Shown here: piece by piece, positions 8,340-16,766 of the stretch
Layout: every line of letters starts with the position of its first letter
Position numbering within the stretch: position 1 is the first letter of the stretch
Assembly: GCF_001486165.1 (NCBI RefSeq)
Contig: NZ_LN908975.1
Span: 62,001 to 126,000, forward strand
Source of the DNA: Bittarella massiliensis (ex Durand et al. 2017)
Lineage (GTDB): Bacteria; Bacillota; Clostridia; Oscillospirales; Ruminococcaceae
Reading direction: 5' to 3'
DNA length: 64,000 bases
Program-made: the position numbers and the translations under genes
Notes under the pieces: generated by a model
What the model was told of the DNA's origin: nothing
The model's database searches: none
What the model saw: only the letters and a program-made list of their open reading frames with translations

Positions 8340-8387
8340 GACCAGTTGGTTTGTTTTTATCTTAACACAAACAGACCAACTGGTCAA
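8340..8387 (-). promoter_or_regulatory. promoter with two TetR-type operators
   Basis: Minus strand: -35 TTGACC (8387-8382), 17-bp spacer, -10 TAAGAT (8364-8359). A perfect 12-bp palindrome GACCAACTGGTC (8374-8385) covers the -35, and a second copy with one mismatch, GACCAGTTGGTT (8340-8351), covers the start-site region. This is typical of an autoregulated TetR repressor. Confidence 0.85.
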
Positions 8388-8399
8388 TATTTTGTTTTG

Positions 8400-8443
8400 C
8401 AAAAAAGGGACGGCGGCTGGAGAAGTTGCAGCCGCCGTCCCTT
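8400..8443 (-). terminator. terminator of ribonucleotide reductase gene
   Basis: A perfect 15-bp stem (8405-8419 / 8429-8443) is followed on the minus strand by T6 (A run 8400-8406). It lies 25 nt beyond the reductase stop codon. Confidence 0.9.
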
Positions 8444-8468
8444 GGGGACAAATTTTATTTTTTGCCGA

Positions 8469-10772
8469 TCAACCGCATTTGGAGAAACCGCAGTTGCGGC
8501 AGGTCACGCAGCCGCCCTCGTGCTCCAGGGCACTGCCGCACTCGGGGCAGGTGCGCAGGGCGTGGGTGGGCAGGTGGTAGCCGATCCAGGCCTTTTCGGC
8601 GTGGGGGGTCTCGGTGCGCTTGGCGGGGGCCTCCGGGTGCCGGGTGGAGCTGGGGATGGTGGCCCCCTGCTCCGCGCCGCCGCTCTTCAAGAAGTCGTCC
8701 ACCTTCTTGACGATCTTGGCGATGGCGTCCGGGCAGGAGGTGCAGCTCATCCCCTGCTGGCGGATGGTGGAGGGGCAGCGGATCCCCTTGAGCTGGTCGA
8801 TGATCTCGTCCGCCGAGATGCCGGAGCGCAGGGCGATGGAGGTGAGGCGTGCGGTGGCCTCCGACTGGCTGGGGCAGCCCCCCGCCTTGCCGGTGTTGGT
8901 AAAGACCTCCACGATCCCCTCTTTGTCGTAGTTGACGGTGATATAGAGGTTGCCGCAGCCGATCTTCATCCGCTCGGTGAAGCCGTTGACCACCTCCGGC
9001 CGGGGCCGGGGCCCGATTTGGCGGGTGGGCAGGGCGGGGGCCTCCTCCTCTTTGGAGCCGTCGTTGACCTTGCCGATGTTGAGCACCTGGCTGTCCCGGC
9101 TGCCGTCGCGGTAGATGGTCACGCCCTTGCAGCCCAGGCGGTAGGCCAGCATGTACACCTGGGAGACGTCCTCCAAAGTGGCGGTGTGGCCGAAGTTGAC
9201 CGTCTTGGAGACGGCGTTGTCGGTGTACTCCTGGAAGGCGGCCTGCATCTTTACGTGGTACTCAGGGGTCACGTCGTGGGCGCAGACAAACACCCGGCGG
9301 ATGTCCTCGGGGATCTCCTCGATGTGGGCGATGGTCCCCTCTTTGGAGATGCGCCGCATCAGCTCGTCGGAGTAGAGGCCCCGCTCCTCCAGCAGCTGCT
9401 TGAGCACCGGGTTGACCTCGATGAGCTCGGTCCCGTCCATCACGTTGCGGATAAAGACGTAGGCGAAGACCGGCTCCACCCCCGAAGAGCACCCGGCGAT
9501 GATGGAGAGGGTGCCGGTGGGGGCGATGGTGGTGACGGTGCCGTTGCGGCGGGCCGCCCCGTCTTTGAGGATGCTCTCCTCAAACAGGGGGAAAGCGCCC
9601 CGCTGCTGGGCCAGTTCCTCGCTGGCCTCGTGTCCCACCCGGTTGATGAAGGACATGATCTCCCGGGCGGCCGCCACCCCCTCGTCCGAGTTGTAGGAGA
9701 TGCCCCGCAGCAGCAGCATGTCGGCAAATCCCATCACCCCCAGGCCGATTTTGCGGGTGGCCTTGGTGGTCTCGTCGATTTTGTCCAGGGGGTACTTGTT
9801 CACGTCGATGACATTGTCCAAAAAGTGGACGGCGGTGCGTACCGTCTTCTCCAGCTTCTCCCAGTCCACCTCGCAGCCGTTTTTGCTCTGTTTGAGCATC
9901 TTCACCAGGTTGATGGACCCCAGGTTGCAGCTCTCGTAGGGCAGCAGGGGCTGTTCGCCGCAGGGGTTGGTGCTCTCGATCGGCCCCTGGCCGGGGACCA
10001 CGTTGTCCCGGTTGAGCCGGTCCAGGAAGATGATGCCGGGCTCGCCGTTTCTCCAGGCGCCCTCCACGATCTTGTCGTAGACCATCTTCGCCCCCAGGGA
10101 ACCCACCACCTTTTTGGTGGAGGGATCGACCAGGTCGTACTCGCCGTCGGCGATCACCGCGGCCATGAACTCCTCGGTGATGCCCACGCTGATGTTGAAG
10201 TTGGTGATGTCGGCGTTGTTTTTCTTGCAGTCGATGAACTCCAGGATGTCCGGGTGGTCCACCCGCAAGATCCCCATGTTGGCCCCCCGCCGGGTGCCGC
10301 CCTGCTTCACCGCCTCGGTGGCCATGTTGAACACCCGCATAAAGCTGATGGGGCCGCTGGCCACCCCGCCGGTGGACTTGACGGCGCTGCCGCAGGGGCG
10401 CAGCCGGGAGAAGGAGAAGCCGGTGCCGCCGCCCGATTTGTGGATCAGGGCCGCCTGCTTCACCGCCTCAAAGATGTCCTCCATCGAGTCGGCCACCGGC
10501 AGCACAAAGCAGGCCGACAGCTGGCCCAGAGGGCGCCCGGCATTCATCAGGGTGGGGGAGTTGGGGAGGAACTCCAGGTTGGTCATCGCCTCGTAGAATT
10601 CTTTTTCCAGCGCCTCGGTGGAGGCGCCGCCGGTATAGGGCTTGTCCGCCCCGGCGATGGAACCGGCCACCCGGTGGAACAATCCCTCCACCGTCTCGGT
10701 CACCTTCCCGCTCTCGTCGCGTATCAAATACCGCCGCTCCAGGACGGTCTCTGCATTCTTTGAAACTGGCAT
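8469..10772 (-). CDS. nrdJ: adenosylcobalamin-dependent (class II) ribonucleotide reductase
   Basis: The enzyme reduces ribonucleotides to deoxyribonucleotides using a B12-derived radical, so no oxygen or activating enzyme is needed. The 767-residue protein carries the catalytic NPCGEQPLLPYESCNLGS motif (active-site Cys and Glu, about residue 270), an early Cys in LSACFVLPV, the SGGGTGFSFSRLRP loop and GVMGFADML. The C-terminus ends in a zinc-ribbon tail with four CxxC-type cysteines (RTCPECGSAL...CVTCRNCGFSKCG), which in this family is involved in thiol re-reduction. The ATG at 10772 follows GAGGAG. It is monocistronic, with NrdR-like boxes over its promoter. Confidence 0.95.
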   Translation of the reverse strand: MPVSKNAETVLERRYLIRDESGKVTETVEGLFHRVAGSIAGADKPYTGGASTEALEKEFYEAMTNLEFLPNSPTLMNAGRPLGQLSACFVLPVADSMEDIFEAVKQAALIHKSGGGTGFSFSRLRPCGSAVKSTGGVASGPISFMRVFNMATEAVKQGGTRRGANMGILRVDHPDILEFIDCKKNNADITNFNISVGITEEFMAAVIADGEYDLVDPSTKKVVGSLGAKMVYDKIVEGAWRNGEPGIIFLDRLNRDNVVPGQGPIESTNPCGEQPLLPYESCNLGSINLVKMLKQSKNGCEVDWEKLEKTVRTAVHFLDNVIDVNKYPLDKIDETTKATRKIGLGVMGFADMLLLRGISYNSDEGVAAAREIMSFINRVGHEASEELAQQRGAFPLFEESILKDGAARRNGTVTTIAPTGTLSIIAGCSSGVEPVFAYVFIRNVMDGTELIEVNPVLKQLLEERGLYSDELMRRISKEGTIAHIEEIPEDIRRVFVCAHDVTPEYHVKMQAAFQEYTDNAVSKTVNFGHTATLEDVSQVYMLAYRLGCKGVTIYRDGSRDSQVLNIGKVNDGSKEEEAPALPTRQIGPRPRPEVVNGFTERMKIGCGNLYITVNYDKEGIVEVFTNTGKAGGCPSQSEATARLTSIALRSGISADEIIDQLKGIRCPSTIRQQGMSCTSCPDAIAKIVKKVDDFLKSGGAEQGATIPSSTRHPEAPAKRTETPHAEKAWIGYHLPTHALRTCPECGSALEHEGGCVTCRNCGFSKCG

Positions 10773-10839
10773 TTCGCTTCTCTCCTCTTTCTTCGATCCG
10801 GGGCTTTGCCGCCCCGCAGAAAACCGCTGGCCGGCCATA

Positions 10840-10887
10840 ACACCATATATTGTATCACTGCTGGGGTATAGGGGCAATATCTGTTAT
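10840..10887 (-). promoter_or_regulatory. nrdJ promoter with NrdR-box-like pair
   Basis: Minus strand: -35 TTGCCC (10877-10872), 17-bp spacer, -10 TACAAT (10854-10849). ACACCATATATTGTAT (10840-10855) matches the NrdR box ACACWATATATWGTGT at 14 of 16 positions and covers the -10. A weaker copy at 10872-10887 is offset by 32 bp, close to the three-helical-turn spacing of known NrdR box pairs, and covers the -35. The remaining spacer 10888-11282 shows no gene and no B12-riboswitch motif. Confidence 0.65.
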
Positions 10888-11282
10888 CGATCCAGCGGCC
10901 CGAAAAATAGAGAAGATTCTTCCCCCCTTTTGTGCAGAAGGGAAAATATCGAGTTTCCAATATTTTCTTGGCCGGTTTTGCGGGCAGACGAGGAAGGGAA
11001 AGAGAGACAGGGCCACGCTGGTTTGGGTGGGCCGGCGGCGAGGAGGGCGCAAGGGAGGGCAGAAGGGGCGGAGAGAAGCGATGGAAGGGGGTGGCGAGGA
11101 GGCGTTCCGGCAAACCCGGTCCCGCGCGGCGTGGGGGTCCCCTGAACTGCCCTCCCAACTTCTCCTGTAAATGGCTCGGAGGGGGGAGGTCGCTGGGGGA
11201 AAAGGGGCAATCTTCCGGCAGCTCCCCTCCAGCCTCTTTCCGCAAAAAGCGTCCTTCTCCTCCTCTCTGCCCCCCTTTGCGG

Positions 11283-11328
11283 CAAAAGAAAAGGGCGCCC
11301 CCTCCCCTCTCCCGGGAAGGCGCGCCCT
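11283..11328 (-). terminator. probable terminator of nfnAB
   Basis: Inverted GC-rich arms (about 11292-11299 / 11319-11328) have an A-rich flank at 11284-11292 (T-rich on the minus strand). It lies about 25 nt beyond the nfnB stop codon. Confidence 0.5.
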
Positions 11329-11351
11329 CTTCTATTTCTCGCGGGAAAAAC

Positions 11352-12746
11352 TCAGCTGTTTTTCCCCTGTATGTACTCGTCAATGGCGGTGGCGGCCTTT
11401 TTGCCCGCCCCCATGGCCAGGATGACGGTGGCTGCGCCGGTCACGGCGTCGCCCCCGGCGTAGACCCCCTCGCGGGAGGTGAGGCCGGTCTCCTCGTCGG
11501 CGATGATGCCGCCCCACCTCTGGGTCTCCAGCCCCGCGGTGGTGGATTTGATCAGCGGGTTGGGGGAGGTGCCGATGGCCATGATCACGCAGTCCACGTC
11601 CAGCACGAACTCCGAGCCCTCTTTTACCACCGGGCGGCGGCGGCCCGACTCGTCGGGCTCGCCCAGCTCCATCTCCACGCACTCGATGCCGCCCACCATC
11701 TTGTTCTCGTCGGGCAGGATCTGTACCGGGTTGCACAGCAGCTTGAAGATAATGCCCTCTTCCTTGGCGTGCTCCACCTCTTCGCGGCGGGCGGGCAGCT
11801 CCACCTCCGAGCGGCGGTAGACGATGTAGACCTCTTCGGCGCCCAGCCGCTTGGCGCAGCGGGCCGCGTCCATGGCCACGTTGCCGCCGCCCACCACGGC
11901 CACCTTTTTGGCGTGCTCGATGGGGGTGTCGGCCCCCTCTTTGTAGGCCTTCATCAGGTTGACCCGGGTCAAGAACTCGTTGGCCGAGTAGACCCCCTTG
12001 AGGTTTTCCCCGGGGATGCGCATGAACCGGGGCAGCCCCGCGCCCGAGCCGATAAAGACCGACTCGAAGCCCTGCTCGAACAGCTCGTCGATGGAGAGCA
12101 CCTTGCCGATGACCATGTTGGTCTCCACCTTGCAGCCCAGGGCCTTCAGGCCGTCGATCTCCTTTTGCACGATGGCCTTGGGCAGCCGGAACTCGGGGAT
12201 GCCGTAGACCAACACCCCGCCGGCCAGGTGGAGGGCCTCAAACACGGTCACGTCATAGCCCTTTTTCACCAGGTCGCCGGCGCAGGTCAGGCCCGAGGGG
12301 CCCGAGCCGATGACGGCCACCTTGTGCCCGTTGGGGGCGGGGCGCTGGGGCGCCTCGGTGCTGTGGCTGTTGTGCCAGTCGGCCACAAACCGCTCCAACC
12401 GGCCGATGGCCACCGGCTCCCCCTTGATGCCCCGCACGCATTTCCCCTCGCACTGGGTCTCCTGGGGGCAGACCCGGCCGCAGACGGCGGGGAGGGAGCT
12501 CTGCCGGGCAATCACCTGATAGGCCCCCTCAAAATCCCGCTCCTTCACCTTGTCGATGAAGGCGGGGATGTCGATGGCCACCGGGCAGCCGCCCACGCAG
12601 GGGGCGTTTTTGCAGTGCAGGCAGCGGTTTGCCTCGTCCACGGCCTGCTCCTCGGTGTAGCCCAGGGCCACCTCTAAAAAGTTTTTGTTGCGCACATCGG
12701 GCGCCTGGGAGGGCATTTCATTTTTCTTTAAAGACATATTGGGCAC
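11352..12746 (-). CDS. nfnB: NADPH-binding large subunit of NfnAB transhydrogenase (GltA-like)
   Basis: A 464-residue Fe-S flavoprotein of the glutamate synthase small-subunit type. The N-terminal half carries the [4Fe-4S] cysteines (CLHCKNAPCVGGCP about residue 42, then VCGRVCPQETQCEGKC about residue 90). The flavin-binding GSGPSGLTCAGDL (about residue 151) and the NADPH-binding VVGGGNVAMDAARCAKRLGA (about residue 290) follow. Directly downstream of the NfnA homologue with a 2-nt gap, it forms the electron-bifurcating NADH-dependent ferredoxin:NADP+ oxidoreductase rather than a glutamate synthase, since no large GltB subunit is present. The GTG at 12746 has GGAGG at the right distance; an ATG nine nt later is too far. 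Confidence 0.88.
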   Translation of the reverse strand: MPNMSLKKNEMPSQAPDVRNKNFLEVALGYTEEQAVDEANRCLHCKNAPCVGGCPVAIDIPAFIDKVKERDFEGAYQVIARQSSLPAVCGRVCPQETQCEGKCVRGIKGEPVAIGRLERFVADWHNSHSTEAPQRPAPNGHKVAVIGSGPSGLTCAGDLVKKGYDVTVFEALHLAGGVLVYGIPEFRLPKAIVQKEIDGLKALGCKVETNMVIGKVLSIDELFEQGFESVFIGSGAGLPRFMRIPGENLKGVYSANEFLTRVNLMKAYKEGADTPIEHAKKVAVVGGGNVAMDAARCAKRLGAEEVYIVYRRSEVELPARREEVEHAKEEGIIFKLLCNPVQILPDENKMVGGIECVEMELGEPDESGRRRPVVKEGSEFVLDVDCVIMAIGTSPNPLIKSTTAGLETQRWGGIIADEETGLTSREGVYAGGDAVTGAATVILAMGAGKKAATAIDEYIQGKNS

Positions 12747-12748
12747 GG

Positions 12749-13591
12749 TTACTGCACCTCCTTGGCAAACAGGTTGCAGGTCTCTTCCCGGGCCTGCTTC
12801 TCAAAATCCCGGTACATGCTCGAGCGCTCGATGGCCTCGTCAAAGTCCACCAGGTGGCCGTCAAAGTCGGGGCCGTCCACGCAGGCGAACTTGGTCTCGC
12901 CGCCCACCGTCAGCCGGCAGCCGCCGCACATCCCGGTGCCGTCGATCATGATGGGGTTCATGCTCACCACCGTCTTGATGCCGTAGCCCTTGGTGAGGGC
13001 GGCGACGAACTTCATCATCACCAGGGGGCCGATGGCGATGACCTCGTCATACTGCTCCCCGCTCTCGATGAGCTCTTTCAGGGCGTCGGTCACCAGCCCC
13101 TTGCGGCCGCTGGAGCCGTCGTCGGTCATGATGACCAGCTTGTCGCTGACCGCCTCGAACTCCTCCTGCAAAATCACCAGGTCGGTGTTGCGAAAGCCCA
13201 CCACCGAGTGGACTTCTGCCCCCTGCTGGTGCAGTTTCTTGGCGATCGGGTAGGCGATGGCACAGCCCACCCCGCCGCCGATGACGGCGACCTTGTGCAG
13301 CCCGTCGGTGTGGGAGGGGGTGCCCAGGGGGCCTACAAAGTCCTGCAGGCATTCGCCCTCTTCCAGGTGGTTCAGCTTTTCGGTGGTGGCCCCCACGATC
13401 TGAAAGATGATGGTGACCGTCCCCTTTTCGCGGTCGTAGTCGGCGACCGTCAGGGGGATGCGCTCCCCTTCGGCGTCCACCCGCAGGATGATGAACTGGC
13501 CCGGCTGGGCCTTTTTCGCCACCAGCGGCGCGTCGATCTCCATCCGGGTGACGGTGGGGTTGAGCACCTCTTTTTTGACAATTTTGTACAT
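12749..13591 (-). CDS. nfnA: NfnA: FAD/NAD-binding, [2Fe-2S] subunit of NfnAB
   Basis: The 280-residue protein has a ferredoxin-reductase fold. The FAD domain contains PGQFIILRVDAEGERIPLT (about residue 31), the NAD domain has VAVIGGGVGCAIAYPIAK (about residue 99), and a C-terminal [2Fe-2S] site reads DGTGMCGGCRLTV...FACVDG (about residues 220-242). In NfnAB this subunit exchanges electrons between NADH and the bifurcating FAD. It is the first gene of the nfnAB pair. The ATG at 13591 has AAGGAG 13 nt upstream, a slightly long spacing. Confidence 0.88.
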   Translation of the reverse strand: MYKIVKKEVLNPTVTRMEIDAPLVAKKAQPGQFIILRVDAEGERIPLTVADYDREKGTVTIIFQIVGATTEKLNHLEEGECLQDFVGPLGTPSHTDGLHKVAVIGGGVGCAIAYPIAKKLHQQGAEVHSVVGFRNTDLVILQEEFEAVSDKLVIMTDDGSSGRKGLVTDALKELIESGEQYDEVIAIGPLVMMKFVAALTKGYGIKTVVSMNPIMIDGTGMCGGCRLTVGGETKFACVDGPDFDGHLVDFDEAIERSSMYRDFEKQAREETCNLFAKEVQ

Positions 13592-13723
13592 AGGTGTGTC
13601 GCTGCTCCTTTCGCAGGCCCCGGCAGTTGTCCGGGCGCGGCAGATTCGTTGGCTCTTCTCACTTCTAATACTATACACGATATCGGCGAAAAAACAAGGT
13701 GCGGCCCTCTGGGGCAGCAGCAG

Positions 13724-13754
13724 GCGAGGGGGACTTTTGCCAAGTCCCCCTCGC
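13724..13754. other. 13-bp perfect hairpin
   Basis: GCGAGGGGGACTT (13724-13736) pairs exactly with 13742-13754 around a 5-nt loop. It lies between the alcohol dehydrogenase stop and nfnA. No T run follows on the minus strand, so it may be an mRNA-stabilising or weak termination element. Confidence 0.5.
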
Positions 13755-13803
13755 GCCAGCGCGCGCCCCGCCGGGGGGCCGCCCTTCTTCTGTGTGCAGT
13801 TTG

Positions 13804-14994
13804 TTAGAAGTCGATCTCCAGGTCGTAGTAGCAGGCCTTCAGCAGCTTCTCCATCTCCTCCTGGGTGGGGATGCGGGGGTTGGACCCGGTGCAGGCGTCG
13901 CTGATGGCCAGGGCCGCCACGTCGGCCAGCTTGTCGCCAAACTCCTTCTCGTCGATGATGCCACCCTCGTAGTCCTTGATGCAGGTGGGGATGTTCAGAG
14001 AGGCGTTCATGGCCTTCAGCTCGGCGATCAGGGCGTCGGTCAGGGCGCAGTCGCTCTCCCCCTGCAGGCCGATGAAGCGGGCGATCTCGGCGTAGCGGGC
14101 GCAGGCCTCGGGGTTTTTGGCGTTGTACTTGATGACCTTGGGCAGGTACATGGCGTTGGCGCAGCCGTGGACGATGTGGCCGCCGCTGTACGCTGCGCCG
14201 GTCTTGTGGGCCATGGAGTGGACGATCCCCAGCAGGGCGTTGGAGAAGGCCATCCCGGCCAGGCACTGGGCGTCGTGCATCCGGTCGCGGGCTTCCATGT
14301 CGCCGTCATAGGACTTTTTCAGATCCTCGTGGATCATCTTGATGGCGTGCAGGGCCAGGGGATCGGTGTAGTTGCAGTGCAGGGTGGAGACGTAGGCCTC
14401 AATGGCGTGGGTCATGGCGTCCATCCCGGTGTGGGCGGTCAGCTTCTGGGGCATGGTCTCGGCCAGATCCGGGTCGACGATGGCCACGTCGGGGGTGATG
14501 TTGAAGTCGGCCAGGGGGTATTTGATCCCCTTCTGGTAGTCGGTGATGACGGCGAAGGCGGTCACCTCGGTGGCGGTGCCAGAGGTGGAGGGGATGGCAC
14601 AGAAATGCGCTTTCTGCCGCAGGGTGGGGAAGGAGAAGGGGGTGATCAAGTCCTCAAAGGTGGTCTCGGGGTACTCGTAAAAGGCCCACATGGCCTTGGC
14701 GGCGTCGATGGGGGAACCGCCGCCCATGGCGACGATCCAGTCGGGCTCGAACTCCTGCATCATGGCGGCGCCCTTCATCACCGTCTCCACCGAGGGGTCG
14801 GGCTCAACGCCCTCAAAGAGCTTGACCTCCATCCCGGCCTCGTTCAGGTAGGAGACCACCCTGTCCAGAAAACCGAAGCGCTTCATGGAGCCGCCGCCGA
14901 CCACGACGATGGCCTTGTTTCCCTTCAGGTTTTTCAGCTCTTCCAGAGCGCCCTTTCCGTGATACAGGTCCCGGGGCAGTGTAAACCGTGCCAT
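13804..14994 (-). CDS. iron-containing alcohol dehydrogenase
   Basis: A 396-residue group III (Fe-ADH) dehydrogenase that reduces aldehydes to alcohols with NAD(P)H in fermentation. The nucleotide-binding GGGSPIDAAKAMWAF is at about residue 98. Metal ligands are visible in the Asp near IVDPDLAETMP (about 195), His in MDAMTHAIEAYVS (about 208) and His residues in VHSMAHKTGA (about 270) and HIVHGCANAMYLP (about 284). The closest relatives by pattern are the butanol/1,3-propanediol dehydrogenases, but the substrate cannot be fixed. AAGGAGG precedes the ATG. The neighbouring LysR gene, same strand and upstream, may control it. Confidence 0.92.
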   Translation of the reverse strand: MARFTLPRDLYHGKGALEELKNLKGNKAIVVVGGGSMKRFGFLDRVVSYLNEAGMEVKLFEGVEPDPSVETVMKGAAMMQEFEPDWIVAMGGGSPIDAAKAMWAFYEYPETTFEDLITPFSFPTLRQKAHFCAIPSTSGTATEVTAFAVITDYQKGIKYPLADFNITPDVAIVDPDLAETMPQKLTAHTGMDAMTHAIEAYVSTLHCNYTDPLALHAIKMIHEDLKKSYDGDMEARDRMHDAQCLAGMAFSNALLGIVHSMAHKTGAAYSGGHIVHGCANAMYLPKVIKYNAKNPEACARYAEIARFIGLQGESDCALTDALIAELKAMNASLNIPTCIKDYEGGIIDEKEFGDKLADVAALAISDACTGSNPRIPTQEEMEKLLKACYYDLEIDF

Positions 14995-15188
14995 AAAAAA
15001 TACCTCCTTGAAATAGGTGATAAAATTGGTTGGTTAAAAGCAAGAAAGCGGGGCGGTCAGGGGTGATGGCCCGCTCCCGGCCGCCCCTTTCTCGCTTCGT
15101 TAATAGTTTAACACTCCACCTCTCAAATGGGAAATGAATTCGTGGCATGGCGGTATGCCTTCCGGTGCATAGGCCCGTAGCGCAGAGA

Positions 15189-15215
15189 AGACCCCGTCGC
15201 ACAGCGACGGGGTCT
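15189..15215 (-). terminator. terminator of LysR gene
   Basis: A perfect 12-bp stem (15189-15200 / 15204-15215, loop ACA) is followed by a TCTTCTCT tract on the minus strand, 12 nt after the regulator stop codon. Confidence 0.65.
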
Positions 15216-15226
15216 GTCCCTCTTTT

Positions 15227-16159
15227 TCAGTGGTATTCGGTCTCCCCCAACTCCCGGATGGTGGCGGTGAGTTTGGCGATAAAGGCCCGGTCCAGTTCGC
15301 TGAAGCGGTAGCCCTTGGCGTAGATGATCAGGTCCTTATAGCGCTCGCTCTTGCGGTGGCAGCGCCGCTGTACCAGGCGGCAGCGGGTCAGCACCTCCTG
15401 GGGGACGGGGGAGGCCCAGATATAGGAGGAGGGGACGGCCTGCAACAGGTCAAACTGGCTCCCCCGCTCGTAGAGGGCGATCCGCCGCGCGGGGAGGGGG
15501 TCGCCCTCCCTTCCCGCCGACCGAGCGGTGGTGGGGTGGCTCAAGTCCCCGTGTTCCAGCAGGATGGAGGAGGCCAGATCCCGCTCGTAGATGGTCTCCT
15601 GCCGGGCCAGCGGGTGGTCCTGGGAGAGGAGGAGCAGGGGTTCAAACTCCCAGAGGAGGTGGTGCTGCAATTCCCGCTCGTAGAGCAGGCGGAGAAAGTA
15701 CTGCTCCTGCTGCGGCGAGGTGCGCAGGATGCCCAGCCGGTAGTCCCGCCCCGCCACACAGCCGACCGCGTCCAGGGACCCGGTCTCTTTAAAGTCGATC
15801 TCCATCTCCCCGGTGCTCCCCAGGGAGTGGACGAACTTGGTGAAGGCGTGGGTGACATAGCTGGCCCGGGGCACCGCCACGCTGAAGGAGATGCGCTCGG
15901 TCTCCCCCGGGCGGTAGCGGGCCTCCAACTGGTCCACCTGTTCCAAGATCGAGCGGGCCCGCTCCAAAAAATCGGCCCCCTGCTTGGTGGGGAGCAGGCC
16001 TTTGGGGGTCCGCTTGAAGATGACCATCCCCAGGTCGGCCTCCAACTTTTTCACGGCCTTGCTCAGGTTGGGTTGGGTGGTGTAGAGGTTGTCGGCCGCC
16101 TGGGTCATGGAGCCGGTCTTCTCCACCTCGAGCGCGTACCGAAGATGCAGCAGGTTCAG
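15227..16159 (-). CDS. LysR-family transcriptional regulator (apparent CTG start)
   Basis: The N-terminal winged HTH (SMTQAADNLYTTQPNLSKAV) is followed by a LysR substrate-binding region, for 310 residues in total. The only start that restores the canonical LysR N-terminus (NLLHLRYALEVEKTG) is CTG at 16159, directly after an in-frame TGA and 8 nt after GGAAGGGGG. The first conventional start, GTG at 16126, would cut the first helix and has no comparable RBS. The effector domain (residues about 90-300) gives no clue to the ligand. It is transcribed towards the iron alcohol dehydrogenase 230 nt away, a possible target. Confidence 0.85.
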   Translation of the reverse strand: MNLLHLRYALEVEKTGSMTQAADNLYTTQPNLSKAVKKLEADLGMVIFKRTPKGLLPTKQGADFLERARSILEQVDQLEARYRPGETERISFSVAVPRASYVTHAFTKFVHSLGSTGEMEIDFKETGSLDAVGCVAGRDYRLGILRTSPQQEQYFLRLLYERELQHHLLWEFEPLLLLSQDHPLARQETIYERDLASSILLEHGDLSHPTTARSAGREGDPLPARRIALYERGSQFDLLQAVPSSYIWASPVPQEVLTRCRLVQRRCHRKSERYKDLIIYAKGYRFSELDRAFIAKLTATIRELGETEYH

Positions 16160-16272
16160 TCAAATCGCCCCCTTCCGGCAGATCGTCTTACCCTACCAGT
16201 ATACCACAGCCGCCCCGATTTTCGCCCGCCCCAGGCCGATATTTTCCCCCGTTTTTTCCCCGCGGGGGGAAA

Positions 16273-16301
16273 TAAAAAGCCCCCGGCAGAACCTGCCAGG
16301 G
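16273..16301 (-). terminator. terminator of the XRE/DUF6514 pair
   Basis: A 9-bp stem with one wobble pair (about 16282-16301) is followed on the minus strand by CTTTTTATT (16281-16273). It lies about 20 nt past the DUF6514 stop codon. Confidence 0.7.
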
Positions 16302-16321
16302 AAAGGGGAGAGACCGGCCGG

Positions 16322-16552
16322 TCAGGAGATGGCGTCGAGTACGACGTCATACAGATGACAGGGATACAGCTGCAACCGGGTGCAGAGCGCGGCCAACTGC
16401 TCGACAAACGCCTGCTCACAGGAGACGTCCGAGACAAAGGCCACCTCCTCACTCCCGCCGGAAGAGACCTCTAGCGCCCGGATGCCGTAGCCGGTGTAGG
16501 GACCGATTTCACAGTGTTCTAGGGTCTCTTTGACCACCGTGTACTGGAACAC
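16322..16552 (-). CDS. DUF6514-like small protein
   Basis: A 76-residue protein of unknown function. It begins FQYTVVKETLEHCEIGPYTGYG, then AFVSDVSCEQAFVEQLAALC and ends LYPCHLYDVVLDAIS, the pattern I recall for the DUF6514 family of Clostridia. There is no signal peptide or membrane segment. The GTG at 16552 is preferred because GGGAGGAGG lies about 10 nt upstream; an ATG at 16588 would precede that site. The gene overlaps the end of the XRE regulator by 44 bp, so the two are probably co-expressed. Confidence 0.72.
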   Translation of the reverse strand: MFQYTVVKETLEHCEIGPYTGYGIRALEVSSGGSEEVAFVSDVSCEQAFVEQLAALCTRLQLYPCHLYDVVLDAIS

Positions 16553-16766
16553 GCAAACCCACCTCCTCCCGGAACACCTCGACATCAAGCTGTAAGAACA
16601 GGATCAGTCGAAGCAGGATTTCGGAGCTGGGAAGGGCGATCCCCTTTTCAATTTTTTGGTACCACCGCACAGAGATGCAAACGGCCTCTGCGACCTGCGC
16701 CTGGGTGAGGCGTCGCTCGCTGCGGGCGTGCAGGATTTGGGTCGAAAAGGCAGATTTCAAAGACAA
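16509..16766 (-). CDS. XRE-type helix-turn-helix regulator (small)
   Basis: An 85-residue protein that is essentially a single Cro/CI-type HTH: ARSERRLTQAQVAEAVCIS (helices 1-2), VRWYQKIEKGIALPSSEIL (recognition helix and turn), then LLRLILFLQLDVEVF. The start is TTG at 16766, with GGGGAGG 8 nt upstream. It probably autoregulates itself and the overlapping DUF6514 gene. Small HTH genes of this kind occur in chromosomes as well as in phages, and no other phage gene is present here. Confidence 0.82.
   Translation of the reverse strand: MSLKSAFSTQILHARSERRLTQAQVAEAVCISVRWYQKIEKGIALPSSEILLRLILFLQLDVEVFREEVGLRVPVHGGQRDPRTL

Noticed and set aside
10888-11282. Cobalamin riboswitch upstream of the B12-dependent reductase
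   Set aside because: I could not find the conserved B12-box pattern on the minus strand, and the promoter lies only about 70 bp from the gene, leaving no room for an aptamer.
11352-12746. Glutamate synthase small subunit
   Set aside because: There is no large GltB subunit nearby and the gene is 2 nt from an NfnA homologue, so NfnB is the better reading.
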